Below, in pieces: positions 9,207 through 19,336 of a stretch of 64,000 nucleotides of DNA. The position numbers and the translations under genes were made by a program. Positions within the stretch are counted from its first letter, which is position 1. Each line of letters opens with the position of its first letter. The notes under the pieces were generated by a model, which saw only the letters and a program-made list of their open reading frames with translations, made no database searches and was not told where the DNA came from. Source of the stretch: Rhodoluna sp. (GTDB lineage Bacteria; Actinomycetota; Actinomycetes; Actinomycetales; Microbacteriaceae); contig JAHEDR010000001.1 of NCBI GenBank assembly GCA_024641095.1, positions 661,812 to 725,811 on the forward strand, written 5' to 3'.

Positions 9207-10562
9207 ATGATCAACCGCGAAAAACTTGCAACTCTAAACGCCCGCGAGCAACAGACCTTCCTGGCTCGAAACCCAAAATCTAAAGCCGCATTTGAGAATT
9301 CAGATCACCTATTTGGCAAAGTTCCAATGACATGGATGAATAAAAAAGCTGGTGGCTTTCCGATTTACCTAGACAAAGCCGTAGGAAATCGCATTTGGGA
9401 CATCGACGGCAATGAGTACATTGACTTTGCTCTTGGCGATACCGGAGCAATGGCCGGCCACTCGGCACCCGCGGTTGTTGATGCAATCACTCATCGGGTT
9501 AAGGATCTTGGTGGCCTAACCACAATGCTTCCAACCGAAGATGCCGAATGGGTTGCAAAAAATCTGACCGAGCGTTTTGGCATGGCTAAGTGGAGCTTCT
9601 CACTTACTGCAACCGATGCAAATCGCTGGGCCATCCGATTGGTACGAGCAATCACCGGAAAGCCAAAGATTCTGTTCAACGCCTATTGCTACCACGGTTC
9701 AGTGGATGAGGCGCTAATTGTGGTTGGTCCAGATGGTGAGGGCATGAGTCGCCCAGGGAACGTAGGTTCGCCGGTAGATGTAACCATGACCTCGCGCGTT
9801 GCGGAATTCAATGACCTAGAGGGCCTCGAACGTCAGCTTAAAAATGGCGACGTAGCGGCAGTGCTGATGGAACCTGCACTTACCAACATCGGCATCGTTT
9901 TGCCTGAACCGGGTTACCTAAAGGGCGTTCGCGAACTCACCCGCAAATACGATGCCCTGTTGATCATCGACGAGACCCACACTTTTTCTGCGGGCTACGG
10001 CGGCATGACTAAGCGTGATGCACTTGAACCTGATCTTTTCGTAATTGGTAAAGCTATTGCCGGTGGAATTCCAACCGGCACCTACGGACTAAGCGCCCAC
10101 CTTGCCGAGAAAATTCTTAGCCGCACAGATCTTGACCTTGTTGACATGGGTGGCGTTGGTGGAACACTTGCCGGCAACCCGCTTCAGGTTGCCGCGATGC
10201 GAGCCACTCTAGAGAAGGTGCTCACCGAAGATAACTTCAAGCTAATGATTGATTTGGCAACGGTCTTCACTGATGGCGTCAACGCGCTATTTGAAAAATA
10301 CGATCTGCCTTGGTCAATAAACCAGCTGGGCGCCAGGGCCGAATATCGTTTTGCTAAGCCGTACCCAAAAACCGGAACCGATGCGTATCACGCAGCCGAT
10401 GCCGAACTAGAAGATTACTTGCACGTGCATTTGGCGAACCGCGGAATCATGTTGACACCATTCCACAACATGGCGCTGATGTGCCCAACCACTACCCTCG
10501 CCGATGTTGAAAAACACAACGAGGTATTCGAAGAAGCGATTAAGGAATTAGTCGCGAGTTAG
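9207..10562 (+). CDS. Class III PLP aminotransferase, GSA-aminomutase-like
   Basis: PLP-dependent enzyme of 451 aa. Visible: the N-terminal NRIWDIDGNEYIDFALGD segment, LLIIDETHTF with the cofactor-binding Asp, and VIGKAIAGG with the Schiff-base Lys near residue 281. Overall it resembles glutamate-1-semialdehyde aminomutase and related omega-transaminases. In place of the usual SGTEA cofactor loop it has SLTATDANRWAIRL, a variant suggesting a distinct transaminase rather than HemL. Substrate unknown. It follows tesB by 4 bases and its 3' end overlaps the convergent ettA by 15 bases. Confidence 0.85.
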   Translation: MINREKLATLNAREQQTFLARNPKSKAAFENSDHLFGKVPMTWMNKKAGGFPIYLDKAVGNRIWDIDGNEYIDFALGDTGAMAGHSAPAVVDAITHRVKDLGGLTTMLPTEDAEWVAKNLTERFGMAKWSFSLTATDANRWAIRLVRAITGKPKILFNAYCYHGSVDEALIVVGPDGEGMSRPGNVGSPVDVTMTSRVAEFNDLEGLERQLKNGDVAAVLMEPALTNIGIVLPEPGYLKGVRELTRKYDALLIIDETHTFSAGYGGMTKRDALEPDLFVIGKAIAGGIPTGTYGLSAHLAEKILSRTDLDLVDMGGVGGTLAGNPLQVAAMRATLEKVLTEDNFKLMIDLATVFTDGVNALFEKYDLPWSINQLGARAEYRFAKPYPKTGTDAYHAADAELEDYLHVHLANRGIMLTPFHNMALMCPTTTLADVEKHNEVFEEAIKELVAS

Positions 10563-12230
10563 TCGACGATAGGTTGAACGGTGAGGCTTTGCCGCATCCG
10601 GACCTAGACGAGCAATCTTGTTCTCTTCATAAGCTTCGAAATTTCCTTCAAACCAGTACCAGTTGTCTGGGTTGTCGTCGCTACCCTCGTAAGCCAAGAT
10701 GTGTGAAGCAACTCGGTCTAGGAACCAACGGTCGTGCGTGATCACAACTGCACAGCCAGGGAATTCCAACAGAGCATTCTCAAGCGAACCAAGAGTTTCA
10801 ACGTCCAAGTCGTTTGTTGGCTCATCAAGCAGCAACAGGTTTCCACCCTCTTTAAGAGTGAGTGCCAAGTTCAGACGGTTTCTTTCACCACCCGATAGCA
10901 CGCCAGCTGGCTTCTGCTGATCTGGGCCCTTGAAACCAAATGCCGCAACGTATGCACGCGAAGGCATTTCTTGGTTTCCAACCTGAATGAAATCCAAGCC
11001 TCCAGAAACAACTTCCCAAAGCGACTTGTCTGGGTCAATTCCGCCACGTGACTGGTCAACGTAAGAAATCTTTACGGTCTCGCCAACTTTCAAGTCGCCG
11101 CCATCAAGTTTTTCTAGTCCAACAATTGTCTTGAATAAGGTTGACTTACCAACACCGTTTGGACCAATCACACCCACGATGCCATTTCTTGGCAGGCTGA
11201 ATGAGAGATCTTTAATTAGCGAGCGACCGTCGAAACCCTTTTGAATGTTTTTGGCTTCAATAACGATGTCACCCAAACGTGGACCCATTGGAATCTGAAT
11301 TTCTTCAAAGTCCAATTTTCTGGTGCGGTCTGCCTCTGCTGCCATTTCTTCGTACCTTGCCAAACGAGCCTTTGACTTGGTTTGACGAGCCTTTGAAGAT
11401 GAGCGAACCCAATCAAGTTCTTCGCTCAAGCGCTTTGCAAGCTTGGCATCTTTCTTACCGGCAACCTCAAGACGCTCACGCTTCTTTTCTAGGTAGGTTG
11501 AGTAGTTTCCTTCGTACGGATACGCACGACCACGGTCTAGCTCAAGAATCCACTCGGCAACATTGTCTAGGAAGTATCGGTCGTGAGTCACGGCAAGAAC
11601 CGCACCCGGGTACTTTGCAAGGTGCTGCTCAAGCCACAAAACTGATTCGGCGTCAAGGTGGTTTGTAGGCTCATCAAGCAAAAGTAGGTCTGGCTTTTCA
11701 AGCAACAACTTACATAGTGCAACGCGGCGACGTTCACCACCAGAAAGCGCGGTAACCGGTGAATCACTAGGCGGGCAACGCAGTGCGTCCATCGCCTGCT
11801 CGAGCTGAGAATCTAGATCCCAGGCGTCAAGGTGATCAATCTGCTCCTGAAGTGTTCCCATTTCGGCAAGCAGGGTGTCAAAGTCTGCATCGGGCTCAGA
11901 CATCAGCGCCGAAATTTCGTTGAATCGGTCAAGCTTTGCCTTGGTTTCTTTCACCGCAAGCTCTACGTTTCCCAAAACGGTCAGTGACTCGTCAAGTGGT
12001 GGCTCCTGCATCAAGATGCCAACGGTGAAATCAGGGCTCAGGCGAGCCTCACCATTAGACGGAGTGTCAAGTCCTGCCATAATCTTCAACACGGTTGACT
12101 TACCAGCACCGTTTGGACCAACCACACCGATTTTTGCACCGGGAATAAAGGCAAGAGTTACGTCATCAAGGATTACCTTGTCACCGTGCGCTTTGCGCGC
12201 CTTGATCATCTGGTAGATGAATTCAGCCAT
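10548..12230 (-). CDS. ettA: ABC-F protein EttA (energy-dependent translational throttle)
   Basis: Cytoplasmic ABC-F ATPase that binds the ribosomal E site and gates the first elongation steps according to ATP/ADP. Two ABC domains: GPNGAGKST, LSGGERRR and LLLDEPTNHLD in the first; GPNGVGKST, LSGGERN and LLLDEPTNDLD in the second, with the long charged linker between. Length about 560 aa equals that of the EttA/ChvD family, and no transmembrane segment is present. I use ATG 12230 (MAEFIYQMIKARKAHGDK, the family start) rather than the frame opening at 12263. The leader contains a striking inverted repeat (12,285-12,383). Confidence 0.94.
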   Translation of the reverse strand: MAEFIYQMIKARKAHGDKVILDDVTLAFIPGAKIGVVGPNGAGKSTVLKIMAGLDTPSNGEARLSPDFTVGILMQEPPLDESLTVLGNVELAVKETKAKLDRFNEISALMSEPDADFDTLLAEMGTLQEQIDHLDAWDLDSQLEQAMDALRCPPSDSPVTALSGGERRRVALCKLLLEKPDLLLLDEPTNHLDAESVLWLEQHLAKYPGAVLAVTHDRYFLDNVAEWILELDRGRAYPYEGNYSTYLEKKRERLEVAGKKDAKLAKRLSEELDWVRSSSKARQTKSKARLARYEEMAAEADRTRKLDFEEIQIPMGPRLGDIVIEAKNIQKGFDGRSLIKDLSFSLPRNGIVGVIGPNGVGKSTLFKTIVGLEKLDGGDLKVGETVKISYVDQSRGGIDPDKSLWEVVSGGLDFIQVGNQEMPSRAYVAAFGFKGPDQQKPAGVLSGGERNRLNLALTLKEGGNLLLLDEPTNDLDVETLGSLENALLEFPGCAVVITHDRWFLDRVASHILAYEGSDDNPDNWYWFEGNFEAYEENKIARLGPDAAKPHRSTYRRLTRD

Positions 12231-12284
12231 GAGTAGCAAACCACTTTCGAGAATCAACAGCATCAGCCTCGAAAACGTGAGAAT

Positions 12285-12427
12285 GGCACCCTCTAACGTC
12301 TGGCTTGCTATAGGTAGAAGTTTACCCGAGAGCCGCGCTGTTGAACGAATGTACGCGAATGCAAGCAGATGTTAGAGGGTGCCTAACCTCCGTGAAGAGG
12401 TCTAAACCGAAATTCGATTTGGTTTTT
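12285..12427 (+). ncRNA. Candidate structured RNA / long inverted repeat
   Basis: A 24-base arm (12285-12308) pairs with a 23-base arm (12361-12383) with one bulge and one non-Watson-Crick position. That position is G-U on the plus strand but A-C on the minus strand. The 52-base loop contains a minor GGTA/TACC helix. Downstream on the plus strand, aaaccgaaat/atttggttt (12404-12425) followed by Ts looks like a weak terminator. If transcribed on the minus strand, the hairpin would instead lie in the ettA leader. No family is recognised; it could be an sRNA, a leader attenuator or a small non-coding mobile element. Confidence 0.4.
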
Positions 12428-12478
12428 GAACCAGAGGGGCGGTTCAAAGGTTAAAACGAACCCCGGCAGCTTTGAAAA

Positions 12479-12907
12479 CTATTTCTTTTTAGCTCCTACC
12501 AGTTCAAGTTCCGGCTCCAGAGAATCATCTTCTGGTTCTGGTTCGCGAACCAGAACTGTTCGGGTGAACACAGAACTACCCCAGGTCAGATCGTGACCAA
12601 GCGAATCCGCTTCAACCTCAACCGAGGTACCTGCGCGCTCACCATTGTCCCAATCGCGGACACGTAGTTTGCCAGCGACCAACAGGCGGTCACCTTTGTT
12701 GATAGAGCCTGCGGAATTTATTGCCAACTGGCGAAATGCAGTGACTGTAAACCAGTTGGTTTCGCCGTCAATCCATTTGTTCTGGTTGCGGTCGAATCTG
12801 CGCTGAGAAGAGGCCAAACGAAAAGATGTAATCGGTAGGCCGTCTTGAGTGACCAGGTGACGCGGCGTGGTTGCTACCAGACCGGTGACCGAAAGTGTTT
12901 CTGACAT
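12479..12907 (-). CDS. ssb: Single-stranded DNA-binding protein
   Basis: OB-fold SSB of 142 aa, starting MSETLSVTGLVATTPRH. The core segment ETNWFTVTAFRQLA followed by KGDRLLVAGKLRVRDW is diagnostic. The C-terminal tail does not end in the classical acidic DDDIPF tip but in Lys residues. It therefore resembles the actinobacterial second SSB (SsbB-like, linked to recombination) rather than the replicative SSB next to rpsF/rpsR. AAAGG lies 6 bases before the ATG. A perfect DnaA box is 91 bases upstream of the start. Confidence 0.92.
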   Translation of the reverse strand: MSETLSVTGLVATTPRHLVTQDGLPITSFRLASSQRRFDRNQNKWIDGETNWFTVTAFRQLAINSAGSINKGDRLLVAGKLRVRDWDNGERAGTSVEVEADSLGHDLTWGSSVFTRTVLVREPEPEDDSLEPELELVGAKKK

Positions 12908-12997
12908 GGAGCGCCTTTCTCAAAACTTGAGCCACGGTTTGTGGCGTGTTTTGATTCTGACGAATTGTCAATACTTGCGGTTAAGTTTTTTTAAATC

Positions 12998-13006
12998 TGT
13001 GGATAA
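12998..13006 (-). promoter_or_regulatory. DnaA box TTATCCACA upstream of ssb
   Basis: Perfect match to the bacterial DnaA-box consensus read on the minus strand, between msrA and ssb. It is a single box, so not an origin; it could tie ssb expression to DnaA or be chance. Confidence 0.4.
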
Positions 13007-13019
13007 CTTTTTTGACCTG

Positions 13020-13544
13020 CTATTTACAAACGTACCCGGCAAATGCCTTACGAGTTTTAGCCATCTTTGGTGCAACCACCGCGTTGCAATATCCCTGGTT
13101 CGGATTCTTGGCAAAAAAGTCTTGATGATATTCTTCACCAATCCAGAACTGTGTCGCCTGAGTTACCTCGGTAACAATCTCGCCGTCCCAAACTTGTTTT
13201 GCTCTTTCGATTGCCGCTTCAAAAAGCTGCTTCTCTTCATCGGTTCTATAGAACATAGAAGTGCGGTACTGAGTACCAATGTCGTTGCCCTGACGATTCA
13301 CCTGAGTTGGGTCGTGCAGAGTAAAGAAAATATCCAAAATCACATCGGCTGGAATTATTGATTCATCAAAAATCACTTCGGCAACTTCTGCGTGGCCAGT
13401 GGCTCCCCCGCAGACCTCTTCATAGGTTGGTGAATCTTTGGCACCACCCATGTAGCCCACTACAACATCGCTCACGCCCTTGAACTGCATAAACGAACTG
13501 TCAAGACACCAGAAGCATCCACCACCAAGAACAAAACTCATCAT
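13020..13544 (-). CDS. msrA: Peptide methionine-(S)-S-oxide reductase MsrA
   Basis: Repairs oxidised methionine in proteins using thioredoxin. The catalytic motif GGCFWC is at residues 8-13 (nucleophile Cys10). Further signatures are GYMGG, GHAEVAEV and HDPTQVNRQGNDIGTQYRT. Candidate resolving cysteines lie near the C-terminus (GYCNAVVAPK and the final GYVCK). Two adjacent ATG codons (13544, 13541) could start it. It is divergent from the aldo/keto reductase with 22 bases between the starts; thioredoxin lies about 1 kb away. Confidence 0.96.
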   Translation of the reverse strand: MMSFVLGGGCFWCLDSSFMQFKGVSDVVVGYMGGAKDSPTYEEVCGGATGHAEVAEVIFDESIIPADVILDIFFTLHDPTQVNRQGNDIGTQYRTSMFYRTDEEKQLFEAAIERAKQVWDGEIVTEVTQATQFWIGEEYHQDFFAKNPNQGYCNAVVAPKMAKTRKAFAGYVCK

Positions 13545-13566
13545 ATGACTAGCCTAGGCTGGACTC

Positions 13567-14577
13567 ATGGGTTATCAAGCCGCGGAAAACCGCTACGAAA
13601 ATATGAAGTACCGCCGCTCAGGAAAGAGCGGGTTGCTGCTGCCGGAAATCTCTTTGGGCCTTTGGCACAACTTCGGCGACAAAGACTCTATGGCCACTCA
13701 AAAGGCAATCCTGCGCCGAGCTTTTGATTTGGGTGTCACACATTTTGACCTTGCCAACAACTACGGCCCACCATATGGTTCAGCTGAGAAAAATTTCGGC
13801 ATTCACTTTGCACGAGACTTTGCAAAGTATCGCGACGAATTAATCATTTCCACAAAGGTCGGCTACGACATGTGGCCTGGCCCATATGGCGAATGGGGTT
13901 CACGCAAGTACCTTTTGGCATCGCTTGATCAAAGCCTCTCGCGCATGGGTCTTGATTACGTTGACATTTTCTATTCACACCGATACGACCCAAACACTCC
14001 ACTTGAAGAAACTATGGGCGCATTGGCAACCGCTGTGCACTCGGGTAAAGCGCTCTATGCGGGTGTATCAAATTACGATGCGCAACAAACTCGTGCAGCC
14101 AAAGAAATTCTTGCTTCAAAGGGCGTGACACTTCTTATCAACCAACCAAGATATTCAATGTTTGATCGCACCGCAGAATCGAGCCTCTTTGACACTCTTG
14201 GCATTGAAGGTGTTGGTTCAATTGTTTTCTCTCCCCTAGCTCAAGGTCTACTCACCGATCGCTACCTAAGCGGTTCAATTCCAAAGAACTCTCGCGCATC
14301 AAGAAATCACTTCTTGAAGGCTCAAGAGATCTCTGAGGAATATCGGGTTCATGCAAATGCGCTAAACCAGATCGCCGCCAACCGTGGTCAAACCCTAAGT
14401 CAACTTGCCCTCAGCTGGGTTCTTCGCCAGCCAACTGTCACCTCGGCACTTATTGGCGCAAGTAGCGTAAAACAGTTGGAACAAAACCTGGCAACTTTGA
14501 GTTCACCTAAATTGAGCCTTGAAGAGTTGAAGCTAATCGAGCCTCACGCAATTCACGGACTAGTACTGAGGAGGTAA
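13567..14577 (+). CDS. Aldo/keto reductase (YghZ / glyceraldehyde-phosphate reductase-like)
   Basis: NADPH-dependent TIM-barrel oxidoreductase of 336 aa. Family residues are visible in order: FDLANNYGPPYG with the catalytic Tyr, IISTKVGYDMWPGPYG with Lys, and DIFYSHRYDP with the His. The GPYGEWGS insert matches the YghZ/GPR subgroup, which reduces L-glyceraldehyde-3-phosphate and methylglyoxal; the substrate here is inferred only by similarity. The C-terminal GASSVKQLEQNL is the usual cofactor-binding loop. AGGAGG near its stop (about 14568-14574) serves as ribosome binding site for the thioredoxin gene. Confidence 0.9.
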   Translation: MGYQAAENRYENMKYRRSGKSGLLLPEISLGLWHNFGDKDSMATQKAILRRAFDLGVTHFDLANNYGPPYGSAEKNFGIHFARDFAKYRDELIISTKVGYDMWPGPYGEWGSRKYLLASLDQSLSRMGLDYVDIFYSHRYDPNTPLEETMGALATAVHSGKALYAGVSNYDAQQTRAAKEILASKGVTLLINQPRYSMFDRTAESSLFDTLGIEGVGSIVFSPLAQGLLTDRYLSGSIPKNSRASRNHFLKAQEISEEYRVHANALNQIAANRGQTLSQLALSWVLRQPTVTSALIGASSVKQLEQNLATLSSPKLSLEELKLIEPHAIHGLVLRR

Positions 14578-14580
14578 GCA

Positions 14581-14973
14581 ATGGCAACCATGGAACTAAA
14601 CGCTTCAAACTTTGGCGACACAGTTGTTGCCGATGGCGTCACAATCGTTGACTTTTGGGCCGGATGGTGCGGCCCGTGCATGCAGTTTGCGCCGGTTTTT
14701 GAGGCAGCTTCAGAGAAGCACACAAATATCCGTTTTGCCAAGGTAGACACCGAGGCCGAACAGCAGCTAGCGGGCGAAGCCGGCATCACCTCTATTCCTA
14801 CCCTGATGGTTTTCAGAGATGGAATTTTGCTTTTCAACCAGGCTGGCGCTCTGCCTGCCCCAGCTCTTGAAGAACTTATTCAGGCGGTAAGCGACCTAGA
14901 CATGGAAGCTATTCGCAAAGAGGTTGAGGCTCAGGGCGGCGAACTGGGCGATGTTTCAGAGCCGCAGGCCTAA
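14581..14973 (+). CDS. Thioredoxin
   Basis: Cytoplasmic disulfide reductase of 130 aa with the active site WAGWCGPCMQFAPVF and the cis-Pro loop SIPTLMVF. A C-terminal acidic tail of about 25 residues extends beyond the usual fold. Strong ribosome binding site (AGGAGG) inside the end of the upstream reductase gene. Its neighbours msrA and the two-Cys peroxidase are both thioredoxin-dependent enzyme families, so it may serve them. Confidence 0.94.
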   Translation: MATMELNASNFGDTVVADGVTIVDFWAGWCGPCMQFAPVFEAASEKHTNIRFAKVDTEAEQQLAGEAGITSIPTLMVFRDGILLFNQAGALPAPALEELIQAVSDLDMEAIRKEVEAQGGELGDVSEPQA

Positions 14974-15216
14974 ATGCTGAACATCAAGAACAACTCAATG
15001 GCAATGGTTGCAACCATTGCGCTAGTTGGGGTCATCGCCTCGGTAATTGGTCTATTTGACCCAAGCACTTGCGTTCAAACCCAAACCGATGATTGGACCT
15101 CGTGTGCCAACATTGCACGCGATCGCCAAATTGGTTTCTGGGTTTTGCTAGCAGTATCTGTTTTGGGCTTTGTGGTTTCTTTTACTCGCAAAAAAACAAA
15201 GCAGACTAAGCAATAA
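14974..15216 (+). CDS. Small two-helix membrane protein with a cysteine pair
   Basis: Unrecognised 80-aa protein. It has two predicted transmembrane helices (about residues 9-28 and 53-71) joined by a short loop containing Cys33 and Cys44, and a Lys-rich C-terminus (KKTKQTKQ). By the positive-inside rule both ends would be cytoplasmic and the Cys pair outside. The ATG directly follows the thioredoxin stop, so translation is probably coupled. The 3' end overlaps the convergent ald by 11 bases. Function unknown. Confidence 0.7.
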   Translation: MLNIKNNSMAMVATIALVGVIASVIGLFDPSTCVQTQTDDWTSCANIARDRQIGFWVLLAVSVLGFVVSFTRKKTKQTKQ

Positions 15217-16324
15217 CTTCTGCTAGCTCCTGGAACGGTAATTCCGGGAACGCGTGCATCACACCGGCGTAGGTAACTTTTCCATCGTGAGTGTTCAAAC
15301 CCTTAGCCAAAGCTTCGTCTGCATTCAAAGCAACCTTCCAACCCTTATCAGCCAACGCAATTACGTAAGGCAATGTTGCGTTGGTAAGCGCACGGGTTGA
15401 AGTTGCAGGAACCGCACCTGGCATGTTTGCCACACAGTAGTAAATACTGTTGTGAACTTTATAAGTTGGGTCATCGTGAGTTGTTGGCTTTGAGTTTTCA
15501 AAACAGCCACCCTGATCAATTGCAATATCCACCAACACAGATCCAGGCTTCATACCCTTAACCATTTCATCGGTCACCAGCTTCGGCGCCTTCTCACCTG
15601 GAATAAGAACTGAACCAATTACCAAGTCAGCCTCTTTAAGTTGCTCCGCAATTTCGTAAGCGGTAGAAACTCGAGTTTTAATTTCACCCTTGAATCTGGC
15701 ATCTAGTTCGCGAAGCTTTGGAAGTGAAATATCAATCACGGTCACATCGGCTTGCATGCCGTGTGCAATTGTTGCAGCGTGCTCACCGGCTACACCGCCA
15801 CCAATTACAACAACTTTTGCCTTTGGTGTGCCCGGCACGCCACCCATAAGCACTCCGGTTCCGCCTTCATTCTTCATAAGTTGGTACGCACCGATTTGCG
15901 CAGAGAGTCTTCCGGCAACCTCGCTCATTGGCTGCAACAGCGGCAACGCACGGTTTGAAAGTTGAACGGTCTCGTATGCAATTGCAGTTGTTCCAGCGGC
16001 AAGAAGTGCATCGGTGCACTCGCGAGAGGCGGCAAGGTGAAGGTAGGTAAATAGAACCTGATCGCGTCGCATCAATGAGTACTCGGCCTTGATTGGTTCC
16101 TTAACCTTCAGTAGCAAATCGCCGTTCGCCCAAACTTCTTCGGCGGTAGCCAACATGGTTGCGCCCTGGGCAATGAAATCTGCGTCGGTGAAGCCAGAAC
16201 CAATACCGGCTCCAACCTGAATGAACACCTCGTGACCACGACGCTTTAGCTCGTGTACGCCAGCCGGGGTGATTGCCACTCGGTTTTCGTTGTTCTTGAT
16301 TTCGGTTGGAATACCTACGCGCAT
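15206..16324 (-). CDS. ald: Alanine dehydrogenase
   Basis: NAD-dependent conversion of L-alanine to pyruvate and ammonia (reversible). Starts MRVGIPTEIKNNENRVAITP. The pyruvate-binding Lys is in LLKVKEP and the catalytic His in YLHLAAS. The Rossmann nucleotide loop VVVIGGGVAGEHAA is followed by the cofactor-binding Asp in VTVIDIS. Length 372 aa is standard. It is divergent from an Lrp/AsnC-type regulator, an arrangement known for ald/aldR in actinobacteria, so alanine-responsive control is likely. Confidence 0.97.
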   Translation of the reverse strand: MRVGIPTEIKNNENRVAITPAGVHELKRRGHEVFIQVGAGIGSGFTDADFIAQGATMLATAEEVWANGDLLLKVKEPIKAEYSLMRRDQVLFTYLHLAASRECTDALLAAGTTAIAYETVQLSNRALPLLQPMSEVAGRLSAQIGAYQLMKNEGGTGVLMGGVPGTPKAKVVVIGGGVAGEHAATIAHGMQADVTVIDISLPKLRELDARFKGEIKTRVSTAYEIAEQLKEADLVIGSVLIPGEKAPKLVTDEMVKGMKPGSVLVDIAIDQGGCFENSKPTTHDDPTYKVHNSIYYCVANMPGAVPATSTRALTNATLPYVIALADKGWKVALNADEALAKGLNTHDGKVTYAGVMHAFPELPFQELAEVIA

Positions 16325-16412
16325 GATTTCTCCTTAGATTCAGGTAAATACTGCAAGATTTTCATTACAACTGTGTAAACACCGCAGAATCTACCGATAT
16401 TGGGCTAAATTT

Positions 16413-16424
16413 GTAGATAACTAC
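16413..16424. promoter_or_regulatory. Putative Lrp/AldR operator palindrome
   Basis: GTAGATAACTAC is a near-perfect 12-base palindrome in the 122-base region between ald and its divergent Lrp-type regulator. It lies 23 bases before the regulator ATG at 16447. The position suits an autoregulatory or ald-controlling site; binding is inferred. Confidence 0.4.
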
Positions 16425-16446
16425 GGAAAAGAAGGCAAAATCCACA

Positions 16447-16920
16447 ATGACCGCGAAGAATATTCAGGCTGATTTAGACGAGGTTGACCACGAGCTTCTG
16501 AAACTGCTGAGTGAAAACGCTCGCATGACAAATGCCGATCTAGCCGCTGCCGCAGGCATAGCCCAATCAACCTGCATCACCAGAGTTCGCTCACTTATAA
16601 GTCGCGGAGTGATTTCAAGTTTTAGCGCAAACATAAATCCAGCAGCTATCGGGCTATCCAGCCAAGTATTAATCTCGGTGACCCTTCGTGCCGGTGCACG
16701 CTCCCACCTTGCTGACTTCATGAAAGAGATGCGTTCCCTGCCCGAGGTGATTCAAGTCTTCTTCTTGGGTGGCTCAGAAGATTTCATTGTTCACCTTGCG
16801 GTGCGCGACAACGATCACGTTCGCGAATTTGTTCTGGAGAATTTGTCTAGCAATGCTACGGTGGCATCCACAAGAACAAACATGGTTTTTGAACACTTTC
16901 ACAAAGGTCCGGTTGCATAA
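16447..16920 (+). CDS. Lrp/AsnC-family transcriptional regulator (AldR-like)
   Basis: DNA-binding regulator of 157 aa. The N-terminal winged helix-turn-helix (about residues 10-60) includes LLKLLSENARMTNADLAAAA. The C-terminal RAM/effector domain contains EVIQVFFLGGSEDFIVHL. Members sense amino acids and form octamers on DNA. Divergent position next to ald suggests that it controls alanine catabolism. The UPF0303 gene starts directly after its TAA stop, so the two are probably cotranscribed. Confidence 0.92.
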   Translation: MTAKNIQADLDEVDHELLKLLSENARMTNADLAAAAGIAQSTCITRVRSLISRGVISSFSANINPAAIGLSSQVLISVTLRAGARSHLADFMKEMRSLPEVIQVFFLGGSEDFIVHLAVRDNDHVREFVLENLSSNATVASTRTNMVFEHFHKGPVA

Positions 16921-17408
16921 ATGAATGAGCCACTGCAGAGCGATATCCAAAAGGTAATCCGCCAAGAAGAACTCTTGGTCTTCAAAACCTTTACCGAAGA
17001 AGATGCTTGGGCGCTGGGCACGGCCATGCGAACCGAAGCCGCAAAATACGGCCAAGGCGTTGTGATTGACATTCGCCGCGGTGATGAAATTCTGTTTTTT
17101 ACGGCAATGCCTGGAACAACTGATCTGAACGCAGATTGGGCTCGTCGTAAACGCAATCTGGTTAACCTAACGCACAACAGCTCTTACCTAACCGGCTTAG
17201 AAATTAAATTCCAGCAACCGGCAGAATTGGTAAAAGATTTAAACGAATTTGATTACGCGTGGCATGGTGGTTGTTTTCCAATTCGCGTTGAAGGCCAGGG
17301 CGTTATTGCAACGGCCACCGTATCGGGTTTGCCTCAGCGAGACGATCACAAATTGGTGGTAGATGTTATCGCCGACTACCTTGGCGTTGATCTAGGCGAA
17401 AACGTTCT

Positions 17409-17412
<4 letters not shown>
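16921..17412 (+). CDS. UPF0303 / heme-degrading-domain (GlcG/HbpS-like) protein
   Basis: 163-aa protein of the UPF0303 branch of the GlcG/HbpS fold. Characteristic segments are GTAMRTEAAKYGQGVVIDIR, the polar RRKRNLVNLTHNSSYLTG and the C-terminal HGGCFPIRVEGQGVIAT followed by LPQRDDHKLVVDVIADYL. Biochemical role is not settled for this branch; some relatives bind haem. The ATG immediately follows the regulator stop. Its TAG stop interleaves with that of the convergent peroxidase (4-base overlap). Confidence 0.85.
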
Positions 17413-19259
<1,847 letters not shown>

Positions 19260-19336
19260 TTTCTGAAATAACTTTCTAGATTCAGGAGTAGTCTGAAATT
19301 AGGTGGAGGTTTACTCCCCTAGTCGAAGGAGACCTG

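Noticed and set aside
12867..13361. Long plus-strand frame across ssb-msrA
   Set aside because: It is the complement of msrA and ssb coding sequence plus the promoter region; composition is unlike a real protein.
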